Source: Gammaproteobacteria bacterium
Lineage (GTDB): Bacteria > Pseudomonadota > Gammaproteobacteria > JAKDMP01
Assembly: GCA_027018875.1 (NCBI GenBank)
Contig: JALUYA010000025.1
Span: 1-51,595, forward strand
DNA: 51,595 nt
Reading direction: 5' to 3'
The notes under the pieces are model-generated. The model saw nothing but the letters and a program-made list of their open reading frames with translations. It had not been told where the DNA came from and did not search any database. Each line of letters begins with the position of its first letter. Position 1 is the first letter of the stretch. The position numbers were made by a program, and so were the translations under genes. This document shows positions 10,947 through 19,892 of this stretch, piece after piece.

Positions 10947-10970
10947 CGAGGTTCACCGGTGCCAACCTCG
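10947..10970. repeat. Perfect 7-bp stem inverted repeat in an intergenic gap
   Basis: CGAGGTT and AACCTCG flank a 10-base centre that contains the palindrome CACCGGTG. It lies about 105 bp after the HNH gene stop. No T-run follows on either strand, so it is not a classical intrinsic terminator. A second weaker dyad, GTTGGTGCATCAAC, lies at 11045-11058. Otherwise the gap 10843-11101 shows no gene. Confidence 0.4.
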
Positions 10971-11101
10971 TCTAACCGCCACCCTCTAGGTCTTCCACCA
11001 TGCGCATGAAAGCCCTTTGCCCTGCTCCTCACCCATTACAATCTGTTGGTGCATCAACTGTTACGTCATGGTCAGATACCCGCCCCCCATCGAGCTAGAC
11101 C

Positions 11102-11764
11102 TTGCCTAATCCCGCCCCCACTGAACACTGCCCGATTTCGGGAGAAACCCGGACCGAAGAACGTTGGAATAGCCTGACACACCTGTTCGGGCTGCTGCTC
11201 GCCGTGGCGCTGGTGCCAACCCTGATCGTATTTGCCGCACTTAAGGGCCCGGCGCTGGCCGTCGTCTCGGTCTCCCTTTACGGCGCCGCCCTGATCGCGA
11301 CCTACCTGGCCTCCACCGTTTACCATGCCACCCGGCAGGTTGCGATCAAACGCTGGCTACAGCGCCTCGACCATGCCTCGATTTATCTCCTGATCGCCGG
11401 CACCTACGGCCCGTTCCTTCTCGTTGCATTGGGCGGAGGCTGGGGTTGGAGCCTGATGGGGGTCCTGTGGGGCACGGCCGCCCTCGGCGTCGGCTTCAAG
11501 CTCGTATTCGGTAACCGCTACGGGCGCCTATCCATGCTGGTTTACCTGATCATGGGCTGGAGCGGACTCGTGGCCATCTACCCGCTGATCATCTCGCTCC
11601 CACTCCCGACGCTGATCCTGGTTGTTGTCGGTGGGCTCGCCTATTCCATCGGCGCACTGTTTTACATGTGGAAATCGTTTCCGGCTAATCACGCCGTATG
11701 GCACCTGTTCTGCCTTGCCGGAAGCGCTTGCCAAGGGATCGCCATTTTTTTCGTAATCACCTGA
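11102..11764 (+). CDS. Hemolysin III / TrhA-family membrane protein
   Basis: A 220-residue inner-membrane protein with about seven transmembrane helices, belonging to the PAQR/hemolysin III superfamily. Family landmarks are STVYHAT after the second helix, RLDHASIYLLIAGTY, and HAVWHLF near the end. Together they provide the His and Asp residues thought to bind a metal. Bacterial members have been linked to membrane fluidity or energetics. The name hemolysin reflects one early report and should not be read as toxicity. The start is a TTG, the only plausible start before the first helix. The ribosome binding site is poor, so the exact start is uncertain. Confidence 0.85.
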   Translation: MPNPAPTEHCPISGETRTEERWNSLTHLFGLLLAVALVPTLIVFAALKGPALAVVSVSLYGAALIATYLASTVYHATRQVAIKRWLQRLDHASIYLLIAGTYGPFLLVALGGGWGWSLMGVLWGTAALGVGFKLVFGNRYGRLSMLVYLIMGWSGLVAIYPLIISLPLPTLILVVVGGLAYSIGALFYMWKSFPANHAVWHLFCLAGSACQGIAIFFVIT

Positions 11765-11771
11765 CCCGCGG

Positions 11772-11800
11772 TTTACGACACCGCTCAAGGGCGGTATAGT
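11772..11800 (+). promoter_or_regulatory. Candidate promoter giving a near-leaderless tetR mRNA
   Basis: TTTACG (11772-11777) and TATAGT (11795-11800) are 17 bp apart. The ATG follows only seven bases after the -10, so transcription would start at or next to the ATG. An ACCGC/GCGGT dyad (11780-11795) overlaps the spacer and the -10, a natural place for autorepression by the TetR product. Confidence 0.45.
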
Positions 11801-11807
11801 CATCAGT

Positions 11808-12461
11808 ATGAACGCCAATGAACGTATTCTTGACATGGCCGAACAATTGTTCGCCGAACGTGGCCCGGCGCGTACCTCGCTGCGCGCCATCACCGCTGCC
11901 GCGGAGGTCAACCTCGCCTCTGTGCATTACTATTTCGGCTCCAAGGCCGGCCTGATAAAAGCCGTTTTCGAACGCCGGATCAAGCCGATGAATGCCGAGC
12001 GTCTGCGCCGCCTGGAGCAACTCCATCAGCGTCACGGAGAGATCATTCCGCTCGAATCCCTTATCGAGGCCTTCATCGCCCCGGCATTGGGACTTTCCCG
12101 TGACCCCAAGCACGGTGGCGAGTACTTTATCCGCATTCTTGGGCGCACCTATACGGATCCCTCCAGTCCCCTTGAGGCCTACCTGCAAGAGCTGCATAAG
12201 GACGTCGCCGAGCGCTTCCGCACGGCCTTCCAGTCGGCACTGCCCCAACTGGACCATGATGAGCTGTACTGGCGCTTGCATTTCCTGGTCGGGACCCTTG
12301 CCTATTGCATGAGTGGTTCGGGGACCATGCGCCTAATCGCCAGTTCACGCCTACACAACGATACGGATACCCAACAGTTGGTTCACCGCCTTGCCGTGTT
12401 TCTGCGCGGGGGACTTACCGCGGCCACCGTCCCACACCCGGAGCAACCCCATGTCAGCTGA
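11808..12461 (+). CDS. TetR/AcrR-family transcriptional regulator
   Basis: The 217-residue protein has an N-terminal TetR helix-turn-helix (about residues 5-50, ending in the hallmark VHYYFGSKAGLI) and a helical ligand-binding C-terminal domain. The C-terminal segment with FIRILGRTYTDPSSP resembles PsrA-type regulators that sense long-chain fatty acids, but the ligand is inference only. The stop overlaps the next gene (DJ-1 family) by 11 bp, so the two are co-transcribed. No Shine-Dalgarno is visible, in keeping with the leaderless promoter layout. Confidence 0.88.
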   Translation: MNANERILDMAEQLFAERGPARTSLRAITAAAEVNLASVHYYFGSKAGLIKAVFERRIKPMNAERLRRLEQLHQRHGEIIPLESLIEAFIAPALGLSRDPKHGGEYFIRILGRTYTDPSSPLEAYLQELHKDVAERFRTAFQSALPQLDHDELYWRLHFLVGTLAYCMSGSGTMRLIASSRLHNDTDTQQLVHRLAVFLRGGLTAATVPHPEQPHVS

Positions 12462-13029
12462 GTCCGGCATGCCCCACCACCCCACGGCACTGGTTCCCTT
12501 GGCAACCGGATTCGAGGAAATCGAGGCCGTTACGCTGATCGACCTGCTGCGCCGCGGTGGATTCGAAGTGACCGTTGCCGGTCTGAGCGCCGGCTCGGTC
12601 ACCGGCGCGCATGGCCTTGCCGTGGTTCCCGATGCCAGCCTGACGATGATAGCCGAGCGCTCCTATACCCTGATCGCCTTACCCGGCGGCAGTGCCGGCG
12701 CCGATCGTCTCGCCTCCGATCAGCGCTTGCGTACCCTGCTCCAGCATGCGGTGGCCACCGGCTGCATCGTCGGTGCCATCTGCGCCGCCCCGCGGGTCCT
12801 GGCCCGCGCCGGCCTGCTTGACAAGCGCCGGGTTACCAGTTATCCCGGCGCCTTGGATAACATTGTGCCCGCCACCTGGATCTACTGTAACGATCCGGTG
12901 GTTATCGATGACCGCCTGGTTACCTCACGGGGTCCGGGTACCGCGATGGATTTTTCCCTCTCCCTGATTGAAATCACTCGAGGATTACGCCAACGGCGCC
13001 GTGTCGAATCCCTGTTAAAGCGCCCCTGA
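12451..13029 (+). CDS. DJ-1/YajL-family protein (deglycase / chaperone type)
   Basis: Class I glutamine amidotransferase-like protein of the DJ-1 family, 192 residues from ATG 12451. It has the nucleophile elbow cysteine in GAICAAP and the partner glutamate in FEEIEAV, both diagnostic. DJ-1 homologues act on methylglyoxal or glycated targets and in oxidative stress, but the exact activity is debated. I chose 12451 because GGAG stands nine bases upstream and the ORF before it is tetR in another frame. anmK follows after four bases. Confidence 0.88.
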   Translation: MSAESGMPHHPTALVPLATGFEEIEAVTLIDLLRRGGFEVTVAGLSAGSVTGAHGLAVVPDASLTMIAERSYTLIALPGGSAGADRLASDQRLRTLLQHAVATGCIVGAICAAPRVLARAGLLDKRRVTSYPGALDNIVPATWIYCNDPVVIDDRLVTSRGPGTAMDFSLSLIEITRGLRQRRRVESLLKRP

Positions 13030-13033
13030 TTTC

Positions 13034-14119
13034 ATGCCGGATCCACTCTACCTGGGGTTGATATCGGGCACCAGCCTAGACGGCATAGATGTCGCCCTGA
13101 TCCGGCGCCATGCCACAGGAATCGAGCTTCTCTCCGCCGCCACCGTGGCTTATCCGCCGCCCTTGCGCCAACGCCTGCTCATCGATCGGCATGAACGACC
13201 CCTCACGGCGCGGGAACTCGGATCTCTTGACGTCGCCGTCGGCAAAGCCTTTGGCGCCGCCGCCAACCATCTCCTTGCCGATTACAATCTTGCCCCCGCC
13301 GCCGTGCGGGCGATCGGCTCCCACGGGCAAACTATTTTGCATCATCCCGAGTTGGGCTTCAGCCTGCAGATCGGCGACCCAGCCCGTATCGCCCGCATCA
13401 CCGGCATTACTACCGTTGCCGATTTCCGCCGTGCCGATCTGGCCGCCGGCGGCGAAGGTGCACCGCTCGCCCCGGCGTTACACCGTTTCCTTTTTGGCGC
13501 CGATGAGTCTCGCGCGATACTCAATCTCGGCGGCATCGCCAATCTGACCTTACTCATCCCCGGGCAACCGGTTGTCGCCTTCGATGTCGGTCCGGCCAAC
13601 ACTCTGCTTGACGCCCTGGCACGGATCAGCACCGGCAATGGCTGCGACCGGGACGGCCGGCTTGCGGGCCGCGGACGCGTCGATTCAGATCTGCTGGGAC
13701 GATTACTTGATGACCCATGGTTCCGCCGCCCTCCCCCTAAAAGTACGGGCCCTGAATATTTCAACCTCCATTGGCTGCGAACCCATATGGCTAGCCGTAA
13801 AATCGCCGACCCGGACCTGGCCGCCACCCTGTGCGAATTGACTGCCGCCAGCGTGGCGGCAGCGCTCGTGCCACACCCCAAAGCCCTCTACTGTTGCGGC
13901 GGCGGAGTGCACAACCCGGTACTCATGCGCCGGCTGGCGGTTCATTTACCTGCCACAAAAGTTCTCTCCACCGCCGCATTGGGCTATGATCCAGACTATA
14001 TTGAAGCTATCTGCTTCGCCTGGCTTGCAGGAGAGCGCCTGAGCCTCACCCCCGCCAACCTTCCCGAAGTCACCGGGGCCGAAGGTTCAGCAGTGCTCGG
14101 CGCGGTCTACGTCGGGTAA
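13034..14119 (+). CDS. anmK: Anhydro-N-acetylmuramic acid kinase
   Basis: Cytosolic ASKHA-fold kinase that opens and phosphorylates 1,6-anhydro-MurNAc released during peptidoglycan turnover, giving MurNAc-6-phosphate for recycling. It has 361 residues. The N-terminal LGLISGTSLDGIDVAL is the family signature. AVRAIGSHGQTILHHP, NLGGIANLTLL and DVGPANTLLD are further conserved phosphate- and sugar-binding segments. It starts four bases after the DJ-1 gene and is followed by ppk1 after 26 bp. MurQ is not in this window. Confidence 0.96.
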   Translation: MPDPLYLGLISGTSLDGIDVALIRRHATGIELLSAATVAYPPPLRQRLLIDRHERPLTARELGSLDVAVGKAFGAAANHLLADYNLAPAAVRAIGSHGQTILHHPELGFSLQIGDPARIARITGITTVADFRRADLAAGGEGAPLAPALHRFLFGADESRAILNLGGIANLTLLIPGQPVVAFDVGPANTLLDALARISTGNGCDRDGRLAGRGRVDSDLLGRLLDDPWFRRPPPKSTGPEYFNLHWLRTHMASRKIADPDLAATLCELTAASVAAALVPHPKALYCCGGGVHNPVLMRRLAVHLPATKVLSTAALGYDPDYIEAICFAWLAGERLSLTPANLPEVTGAEGSAVLGAVYVG

Positions 14120-14145
14120 TCCTCAAAGCACTACAATTTCACCCA

Positions 14146-16245
14146 ATGAATCTTCCCCCGTCACCCCGGCCTCCGTTGCTCGATCGCGAGCTGAGCCAGC
14201 TTGCCTTCAACCGCCGTGTATTGGCACAGGCAAACGATCCCGAGGTGCCCTTGCTCGAGCGGCTGTACTTCTTGTGCATTACTGCAACCAATATGGATCA
14301 GTTTTTTGAGGTCCGGGTAGCGGGATTGAAACAACGCCTGGGGCTGGGCCTGGGCCTTGGTGTACTCGACAGCGGCCAGTCCCCTTCCCAGGTTCTGGTG
14401 CAGATCAGCAAGTATGCCCATTCCCTGGTTCGTGAACAATATCGTGTCCTCAACGAGGAGTTGATTCCGGCGCTTGAGGCGGAACGAATCCGCTTCCGCC
14501 GCAGAACCCTGTGGACCCCACCCATACACGAGTGGATTTCCCACTACTATGCATCCGATCTGGAGCCCGTCCTTTCACCGATCGGACACGATCCCACTCA
14601 CCCCTTTCCCCGCATTCTCAGCAAAAGCCTCAATTTCATCGTTTCCCTTGCCGGACGCGATGCCTTCGGCCGGGAAACCAGCTATGCGATCGTGCAGGCG
14701 CCGCGGGTGCTGCCACGCCTGGTCCATCTGCCCGCCGATCTGGCCGATACCGGCCCTTATGATTTCGTATTCTTGTCGTCGATCATCCACGCCCATGTCC
14801 AACAACTCTTCCCCGGCATGCGAGTACTGGGGTGTTTCCAGTTCCGGGTAACGCGCAACAGCGAGCTATACCTGGATGAAGACGACATGGACGACATCTC
14901 CAAAGCCCTGCGGCTTGAGCTTGGCACCCGCGGCTATGGGGCTACGGTTCGCCTCGAAGTGGCTTCACATTGTCCGCGGGAACAGGTCCGGTTCCTGCTC
15001 ACCCAGTTCGAACTGGAAGAACAGGATCTGTATCGGGTTGATGGCCCGGTGAATCTCGGCCGGCTTTCCGCGCTGCTCGACCTGGTCGAACGCCCCGAGT
15101 TGAAGTGGCCTCCCATGACCCCCTCGATCCCCTTGCGCCTCGGCGATGGAGTCGACTATTTCGCGGCGATTCGCCAACGTGACATCCTGTTGCACCATCC
15201 CTACGAGTCCTTCGCTCCCGTTCTCGAGCTGTTGCGCCAGGCGGCGCATGATCCTTGCGTGCTGGCGATCAAGCAGACGCTCTACCGTACCGCCCCCCCC
15301 TCGGCCGTCGTTGATCTGCTGGTTGAAGCCGCGCTTGCAAGCAAGGAAGTGACGGTAATCATCGAGTTGCGGGCCCGCTTCGACGAAGCGGAAAATATCG
15401 AACTTGCCACGCGACTGCAGGAAGCCGGCGCCCACGTGGTTTACGGTGTCGTCGGTTACAAGATCCACGCCAAGATGTTGATGATTGTGCGCCGAGAAAA
15501 TGGGGAACTGCGCCGCTATGTACACCTCGGTACTGGGAATTACCATCCGGATACCACCCGCCTGTATGCCGATTACGGCTTGTTCAGTGCCGATCGGGCG
15601 ATGGGGGAAGACGTACACCGGCTATTCCTGTCGCTCACCGGGCTAGGCCATGTATCCCGTCCGACCAAACTGCTGGATGCCCCCTTCTCTTTACGCGACG
15701 GCCTGCTGCAATTGATCGCCGACGAAGCGCGTGCGGTGCGCCATGGCCGTAAATCCCGGATCATCATCAAGGCCAATAGCCTGACCGAACCCGGGATGAT
15801 CCAGGCGCTCTATGAGGCCAGCCAGGCCGGGGTGAAAATATCGCTCATCATCCGTGGCATGTGTACTTTGCGCCCGGGAGTAAAGGGGCTTTCGGAAAAC
15901 ATCCACGTACGCTCGATTATCGGGCGTTTCCTGGAACACAGTCGAGTGTACTACTTCCATCATGACGGAAAACCGCTGCTCTATCTCTCCAGCGCCGACC
16001 CTATGGAACGAAACCTGCTACACCGCGTTGAGGTGGCATTCCCGGTCGAGGCCCCCGCGCTGCGTCGGCGCATCCGCCGCGAACTTACCCTTTTTTTACG
16101 CGATAACCGCCAAGCCTGGGCATTGGGCCCCGACGGAGCCTACCGCACGGTGCGTCCTCGCGGTGCCATTGTGCGTCGGGCACAACAGCAATTGCTCTGG
16201 AACCTTTCCCGACCCCCCGCTCAGCTCAAGCAAAATCCAGGCTGA
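14146..16245 (+). CDS. ppk1: Polyphosphate kinase 1
   Basis: Reversibly polymerises the ATP gamma-phosphate into inorganic polyphosphate. The length of 699 residues is normal. The N-terminal LDRELSQLAFNRRVLAQA is typical. The two active-site histidines of the PLD-like C-terminal domains are in YKIHAKMLMI and LEHSRVYYFHHDG. The gene ends convergently with ppx, and the two coding regions overlap by 20 bp at their 3' ends, so polyP-making and polyP-degrading genes face each other. Confidence 0.97.
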   Translation: MNLPPSPRPPLLDRELSQLAFNRRVLAQANDPEVPLLERLYFLCITATNMDQFFEVRVAGLKQRLGLGLGLGVLDSGQSPSQVLVQISKYAHSLVREQYRVLNEELIPALEAERIRFRRRTLWTPPIHEWISHYYASDLEPVLSPIGHDPTHPFPRILSKSLNFIVSLAGRDAFGRETSYAIVQAPRVLPRLVHLPADLADTGPYDFVFLSSIIHAHVQQLFPGMRVLGCFQFRVTRNSELYLDEDDMDDISKALRLELGTRGYGATVRLEVASHCPREQVRFLLTQFELEEQDLYRVDGPVNLGRLSALLDLVERPELKWPPMTPSIPLRLGDGVDYFAAIRQRDILLHHPYESFAPVLELLRQAAHDPCVLAIKQTLYRTAPPSAVVDLLVEAALASKEVTVIIELRARFDEAENIELATRLQEAGAHVVYGVVGYKIHAKMLMIVRRENGELRRYVHLGTGNYHPDTTRLYADYGLFSADRAMGEDVHRLFLSLTGLGHVSRPTKLLDAPFSLRDGLLQLIADEARAVRHGRKSRIIIKANSLTEPGMIQALYEASQAGVKISLIIRGMCTLRPGVKGLSENIHVRSIIGRFLEHSRVYYFHHDGKPLLYLSSADPMERNLLHRVEVAFPVEAPALRRRIRRELTLFLRDNRQAWALGPDGAYRTVRPRGAIVRRAQQQLLWNLSRPPAQLKQNPG

Positions 16246-17728
16246 ATCCGGCCTGGAGGAGAAACTGTTTTTCCCGCGCCAGGTCGGCCGCAGACAAGGG
16301 GTGTGCCGACAACCAGCCGGGGGAGAAAAGCAGGTGAATTTGATTTCCGTCGGCCCGGGCCTTCAGATCCAGGTGCCCGTCTCCCGTGCGCGATCGGTTC
16401 AACAGCACCGCCAGGCGAAGAATGATCGCCAGCCGACGACTCGAACAATACCAAGACCGGGCACGTACCTGAAAGTCCGTGTCGGGATACGGTTTGCGTT
16501 GCGCTCGGATCAACCAGGCGAGCCAGCGCTGCTCTTCCCGGGAAAACCCCGGCATATCGGCATTTTCCACCAGGTAGGCTCCGTGGCGGTGGTATCCCGA
16601 ATGAGCAACGGCCAGACCCAGCTCATGCAGCCGCGCCGCCCAGTCCAGAAACCGCATATCTTCACGCTCGGCCCCGGTCCATTCCTTCCCCAGGGCGGCA
16701 TGCACTACCGCAGCCGTATTCGCAACCCGCGCGCCCTGTGCCACATCCGTATGAAACCGCAAGGCCATCTGCCGCACGCTGGCCTCACGTAGATCCTCTT
16801 TATCGAGCCGGCCCACCAAGTCCAACAACAGGCCCTCGCGCAGTGCGCCGTCGGCAATTTGCATCCTCTCCAGGCCGAACAGTTCGAAAACGGCCGCGAG
16901 AATGACGACGCTACCGGCAAAAATAGGTCGGTGCCTGGCCGCCAATCCCGGCAGATGCACCTCCCCGATCTGTTTGGCTTCCACCAGCCGCCGCTGAATA
17001 ACCTCGAACGTGGCCTTGTCGATCCCCCCGGGAGTTCCCCCGAGTCGCTCGGCCACCGATGCCACCGAGCGAATGCCGCCGGATGCGCCAATGGCCTCGT
17101 CCCAGCCGATCCGGACCAGGCGAACGGCCAACGGCTCGAGCCGGCGCAACACCTCGAGCCGGGCCGCCGCAAATGCCCCTGTATTCAGGCTTCCGGCAGC
17201 AAAATAGCGCTCGGTCAGGGCAACGCACCCCGCCCCAGTACTCGCCAATTCGCACGTCTCGAAACCTCTGCCTAAAATGAATTCGGTGCTGCCCCCGCCA
17301 ATATCGACTACGAGCCGTCGTCCTGCCCGGGGGGGAAGGCTATAGGCCACACCCGCATAGATCAAGCGGGCCTCCTCGGTACCGGAAATAACATGGATTG
17401 GATGGCCCAGCACCCGCTCGGCTCGCAGCAAAAATTCACGGGCATTGCCGGCCTCGCGCAACGCGCTGGTTCCTACCGCCCGTACCGACTGCGGATTGAG
17501 GGCACTCAACCGTTCCCTGAAACAATGTAAACAGCCTAGCGCACGTTCACTCGCAGCCGGATCCAGGCAGGATCCCTCCCGCAGCCCGGCCCCGAGCCGC
17601 ACCATCTCGCGCAACCGATCGAGGATCACCAATCCATCGGGGCGCAGCCGGGCAATAATCATGTGAAAACTGTTGGACCCAAGATCCAGCGCTGCGAGAG
17701 TCGCCTCCCCCGTGAATGCCTTCTTCAC
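16226..17728 (-). CDS. ppx: Exopolyphosphatase (Ppx/GppA family)
   Basis: Removes terminal phosphates from polyphosphate, or hydrolyses pppGpp in the GppA branch. Phosphate-binding motifs LAALDLGSNSFHM and DIGGGSTEFILG are present, and an HD-like C-terminal domain follows. I place the start at GTG 17728, giving 500 residues. This GTG overlaps the sixA stop as GTGA, and DLGSNSFHM begins 15 residues later, as in relatives. The frame continues open upstream but reads only shadow sequence. The opposing ppk1 supports Ppx over GppA, without proof. Confidence 0.92.
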   Translation of the reverse strand: MKKAFTGEATLAALDLGSNSFHMIIARLRPDGLVILDRLREMVRLGAGLREGSCLDPAASERALGCLHCFRERLSALNPQSVRAVGTSALREAGNAREFLLRAERVLGHPIHVISGTEEARLIYAGVAYSLPPRAGRRLVVDIGGGSTEFILGRGFETCELASTGAGCVALTERYFAAGSLNTGAFAAARLEVLRRLEPLAVRLVRIGWDEAIGASGGIRSVASVAERLGGTPGGIDKATFEVIQRRLVEAKQIGEVHLPGLAARHRPIFAGSVVILAAVFELFGLERMQIADGALREGLLLDLVGRLDKEDLREASVRQMALRFHTDVAQGARVANTAAVVHAALGKEWTGAEREDMRFLDWAARLHELGLAVAHSGYHRHGAYLVENADMPGFSREEQRWLAWLIRAQRKPYPDTDFQVRARSWYCSSRRLAIILRLAVLLNRSRTGDGHLDLKARADGNQIHLLFSPGWLSAHPLSAADLAREKQFLLQAGFSLDFA

Positions 17729-18243
17729 GCCATTATTCGGCTCAGGCCGCTGCCAAGACGCACCAGGGCCTCGAGGGGGTACAGCGCTTCGATTCGCCCC
17801 CGGTATCCCGATCCCAACTCCAGAATACATGCCGTTCCCGGGCCGAGCCGAACAACCTCCCGGGAAGTGCCAGCAGTGATCCAGCCGAGCAGTCCCGACA
17901 AATCGGGTTCGTGCCCCACGATCATCACCGGTGCCGCTCCCCATAGCGGTTCCAGCTCGGATAAGAGCCGTCCCCGGTCAAATCCGGGGGTCAATGCAGA
18001 GGTCACTACGGGGGGACGAACCCGGCCAAAAGCGCGGGCTAAAATTGCCGCCGTTTCACCAGCACGCACCAAGGGACTGGTCAAAATATTCTCCGGAGGC
18101 GGCAACACCCAGGCCAGTGTCTCGGCTCCGGCCTGCATTTGACGATAGCCGGGTGCGGTCAACCGCCGCGCGGCATCATCTACACCACCCGGATTTTCCG
18201 CTGGCGCATGGCGCACGACGATCAGACGCGACCGGATACTCAC
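17725..18243 (-). CDS. sixA: Phosphohistidine phosphatase SixA-like
   Basis: Histidine phosphatase superfamily protein of 172 residues from GTG 18243. The catalytic RH is in LIVVRHAPAE, the second arginine in TSPLVRAGETA, and the second histidine in IVGHEPDLS. Family members dephosphorylate phosphohistidine on ArcB HPt or PTS NPr, but the partner here is unknown. The GTG start lies nine bases after the erpA stop. The stop overlaps the ppx GTG by four bases, so translation is coupled. Confidence 0.85.
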   Translation of the reverse strand: MSIRSRLIVVRHAPAENPGGVDDAARRLTAPGYRQMQAGAETLAWVLPPPENILTSPLVRAGETAAILARAFGRVRPPVVTSALTPGFDRGRLLSELEPLWGAAPVMIVGHEPDLSGLLGWITAGTSREVVRLGPGTACILELGSGYRGRIEALYPLEALVRLGSGLSRIMA

Positions 18244-18251
18244 TTGCCCCG

Positions 18252-18608
18252 TCAAGCCGTGAAGGAAGATCCGCAACCACAAGTGGTTACTGCGTTCGGA
18301 TTGCGGATAATAAACCGCTCCCCCCGGATATCTTCCGCATAATCCACTTCGGCCCCTTCGAGATACGCCAAGCTCATAGGATCCACAATAACCGTCACCC
18401 CATTTTGCTGGATAACCTCATCGCCCTTTTTGACCTCCTCCTCGAGACCGAAACCATACTGGAACCCCGAACAACCGCCACCCGAAATGTGGACGCGCAG
18501 CTTGAGTGCGGAATTGCCCTCTTCTTTTATCAAATCACGAATCCGTGCGGCCGCCGCCCGACTCAGCCTCAATCCGGATTCCTTTGCAACAGGCGTTTGA
18601 TCGGCCAC
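18252..18608 (-). CDS. erpA: Iron-sulfur cluster insertion protein ErpA
   Basis: A-type carrier that delivers Fe-S clusters to apoproteins, 118 residues, GTG start. The three cluster cysteines are C46 (GGGCSGF) and C110/C112 (TCGCGSSF). The motifs [11 protein letters not shown] and YGFGLEE fit the ErpA/IscA group. No isc or suf genes are near, which fits stand-alone ErpA. It lies between the bactofilin gene (17 bp upstream) and sixA on the same strand. Confidence 0.92.
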   Translation of the reverse strand: MADQTPVAKESGLRLSRAAAARIRDLIKEEGNSALKLRVHISGGGCSGFQYGFGLEEEVKKGDEVIQQNGVTVIVDPMSLAYLEGAEVDYAEDIRGERFIIRNPNAVTTCGCGSSFTA

Positions 18609-18625
18609 CAGCTCTATTCTCTCTC

Positions 18626-19060
18626 TTATCTGTCGATTACAGTTTCATCCTCCCCAACCTGCAAACGCCCACCGCGATGTTCAAGCGCAAGGGGTTCCGC
18701 ATTGCGGGGACGATGTACCAACTTTCCATTGACCTGTGCCCCGGGCGCCATTTCCAGGGTATGGTAGTAGACATTGCCCTGAACCCGGGCCTCCGCGCCC
18801 AAAATCAGCTGCTCGCTGGCATGAATATCGCCTTCCACCGCGCCGCTGACCATGACTGTGGCCACCCGAATTTCCCCGACGACATTTCCTTCCTCGCTTA
18901 CATGCAGGCGGGATGATGCATCGGCGCCGGACAGATTCCCTTCAACTCGACCCACTAAATGCAGGCCCCCGCTAAAGTTGATATCCCCCGTGACGGTCGT
19001 TCCCTGGCCGATCAGGGTTTCAATCGATCCCCCTTTGCGATTGCCGCCTTTCCATGCCAT
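18626..19060 (-). CDS. Bactofilin (polymer-forming cytoskeletal protein)
   Basis: A 144-residue protein with the bactofilin beta-helix core (about residues 12-110): [20 protein letters not shown], then repeated glycine-hydrophobic turns such as [14 protein letters not shown] and [15 protein letters not shown]. Bactofilins polymerise without nucleotide and organise cell shape or peptidoglycan hydrolases at the inner membrane. The N-terminus has a short basic membrane-proximal stretch. The gene follows the coiled-coil membrane protein gene by 21 bp and precedes erpA. Confidence 0.9.
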   Translation of the reverse strand: MAWKGGNRKGGSIETLIGQGTTVTGDINFSGGLHLVGRVEGNLSGADASSRLHVSEEGNVVGEIRVATVMVSGAVEGDIHASEQLILGAEARVQGNVYYHTLEMAPGAQVNGKLVHRPRNAEPLALEHRGGRLQVGEDETVIDR

Positions 19061-19081
19061 ATAGCCAATTCTCCTGTGCCA

Positions 19082-19810
19082 TCAACTGCGGAAAACATGC
19101 CAATTATAGGTGCTGCTGGTGCGGCGCCCATCCCGAAGATCGATCCATATCGTGACCGTATGGGGCTCGAACCCACGGGGCAAGTGCAGCGTCCCCGCTA
19201 AATTACTGAAATAGCGTAACGTAAAGTGCATTTTCTCGTCCCCGCCTCCTCCCAAGCGGGCCAGGTTCAACTTTACACGTCGCCCATTACGCGTCCCGTT
19301 CAGATCCAGCCGCCAGACGCCCCGAAGCGGGGTGGCGGATCTATCTTCCTTGGCCCGTACCAGCACGATCTGGAAACGATACTCGCGCCGGTTCCCCGTT
19401 GCCAGCACTTGCAGCCCGGCAATACGCACGGGTGCGACATCGGTTCCGGGAGTAAGAATTCCCTGATAGAATGCAAGCTTCTGCTGCAACTCCGCTACCT
19501 GTCGTTGCTGGAGAATCAGGGTTTTCTGAACCGCCTTGGCACTCTGGTTCGCCAGTTGCAACGCATGTTCGAGAAAGGCATCACGGGCTTCAAGCGCCGC
19601 GTTCTTGCGAGTTTTATCGGCCAGCACCCGGTTGAGCCGGGTTATGGTCTTCGCACTGACAAACCGCAGATACCCTCCCCGGCGTTCCCCCAGCAGGTAG
19701 GCGGTGGTCAACCCCCCCGCGATCATCAGGAGAACCAGCACCGCATAGATCCAGCGCCGATAGGGCGATTCATGGCGTACGACCAGGCGACGATCCCTTC
19801 TGCCTGGCAT
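19082..19810 (-). CDS. Single-pass coiled-coil membrane protein (DUF6776-like)
   Basis: Unknown function, 242 residues. A basic cytoplasmic N-terminus (about 1-18) is followed by one membrane helix (about residues 19-40) and a periplasmic coiled coil rich in Gln, Lys and Leu (about 55-115). A globular beta-rich C-terminal domain ends in TIWIDLRDGRRTSSTY. The order N-in helix, coiled coil, C-terminal domain resembles envelope scaffolding proteins. It sits directly upstream of the bactofilin gene, and this pairing is, as I recall, common in gammaproteobacteria, so a shared envelope role is plausible. The DUF name is from memory. Confidence 0.7.
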   Translation of the reverse strand: MPGRRDRRLVVRHESPYRRWIYAVLVLLMIAGGLTTAYLLGERRGGYLRFVSAKTITRLNRVLADKTRKNAALEARDAFLEHALQLANQSAKAVQKTLILQQRQVAELQQKLAFYQGILTPGTDVAPVRIAGLQVLATGNRREYRFQIVLVRAKEDRSATPLRGVWRLDLNGTRNGRRVKLNLARLGGGGDEKMHFTLRYFSNLAGTLHLPRGFEPHTVTIWIDLRDGRRTSSTYNWHVFRS

Positions 19811-19892
19811 TCCGTCTCCCCCGAGCAGGTATTCAAACTTGCATTTTTACACAAGCGGGTTCAATCTCGCTCGGTGCGGGCACGTTCGGCTT

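Noticed and set aside
11098-11101. Reading hemolysin III as a toxin gene
   Set aside because: The protein is a PAQR-type membrane protein found in most bacteria. The name does not indicate toxin activity.
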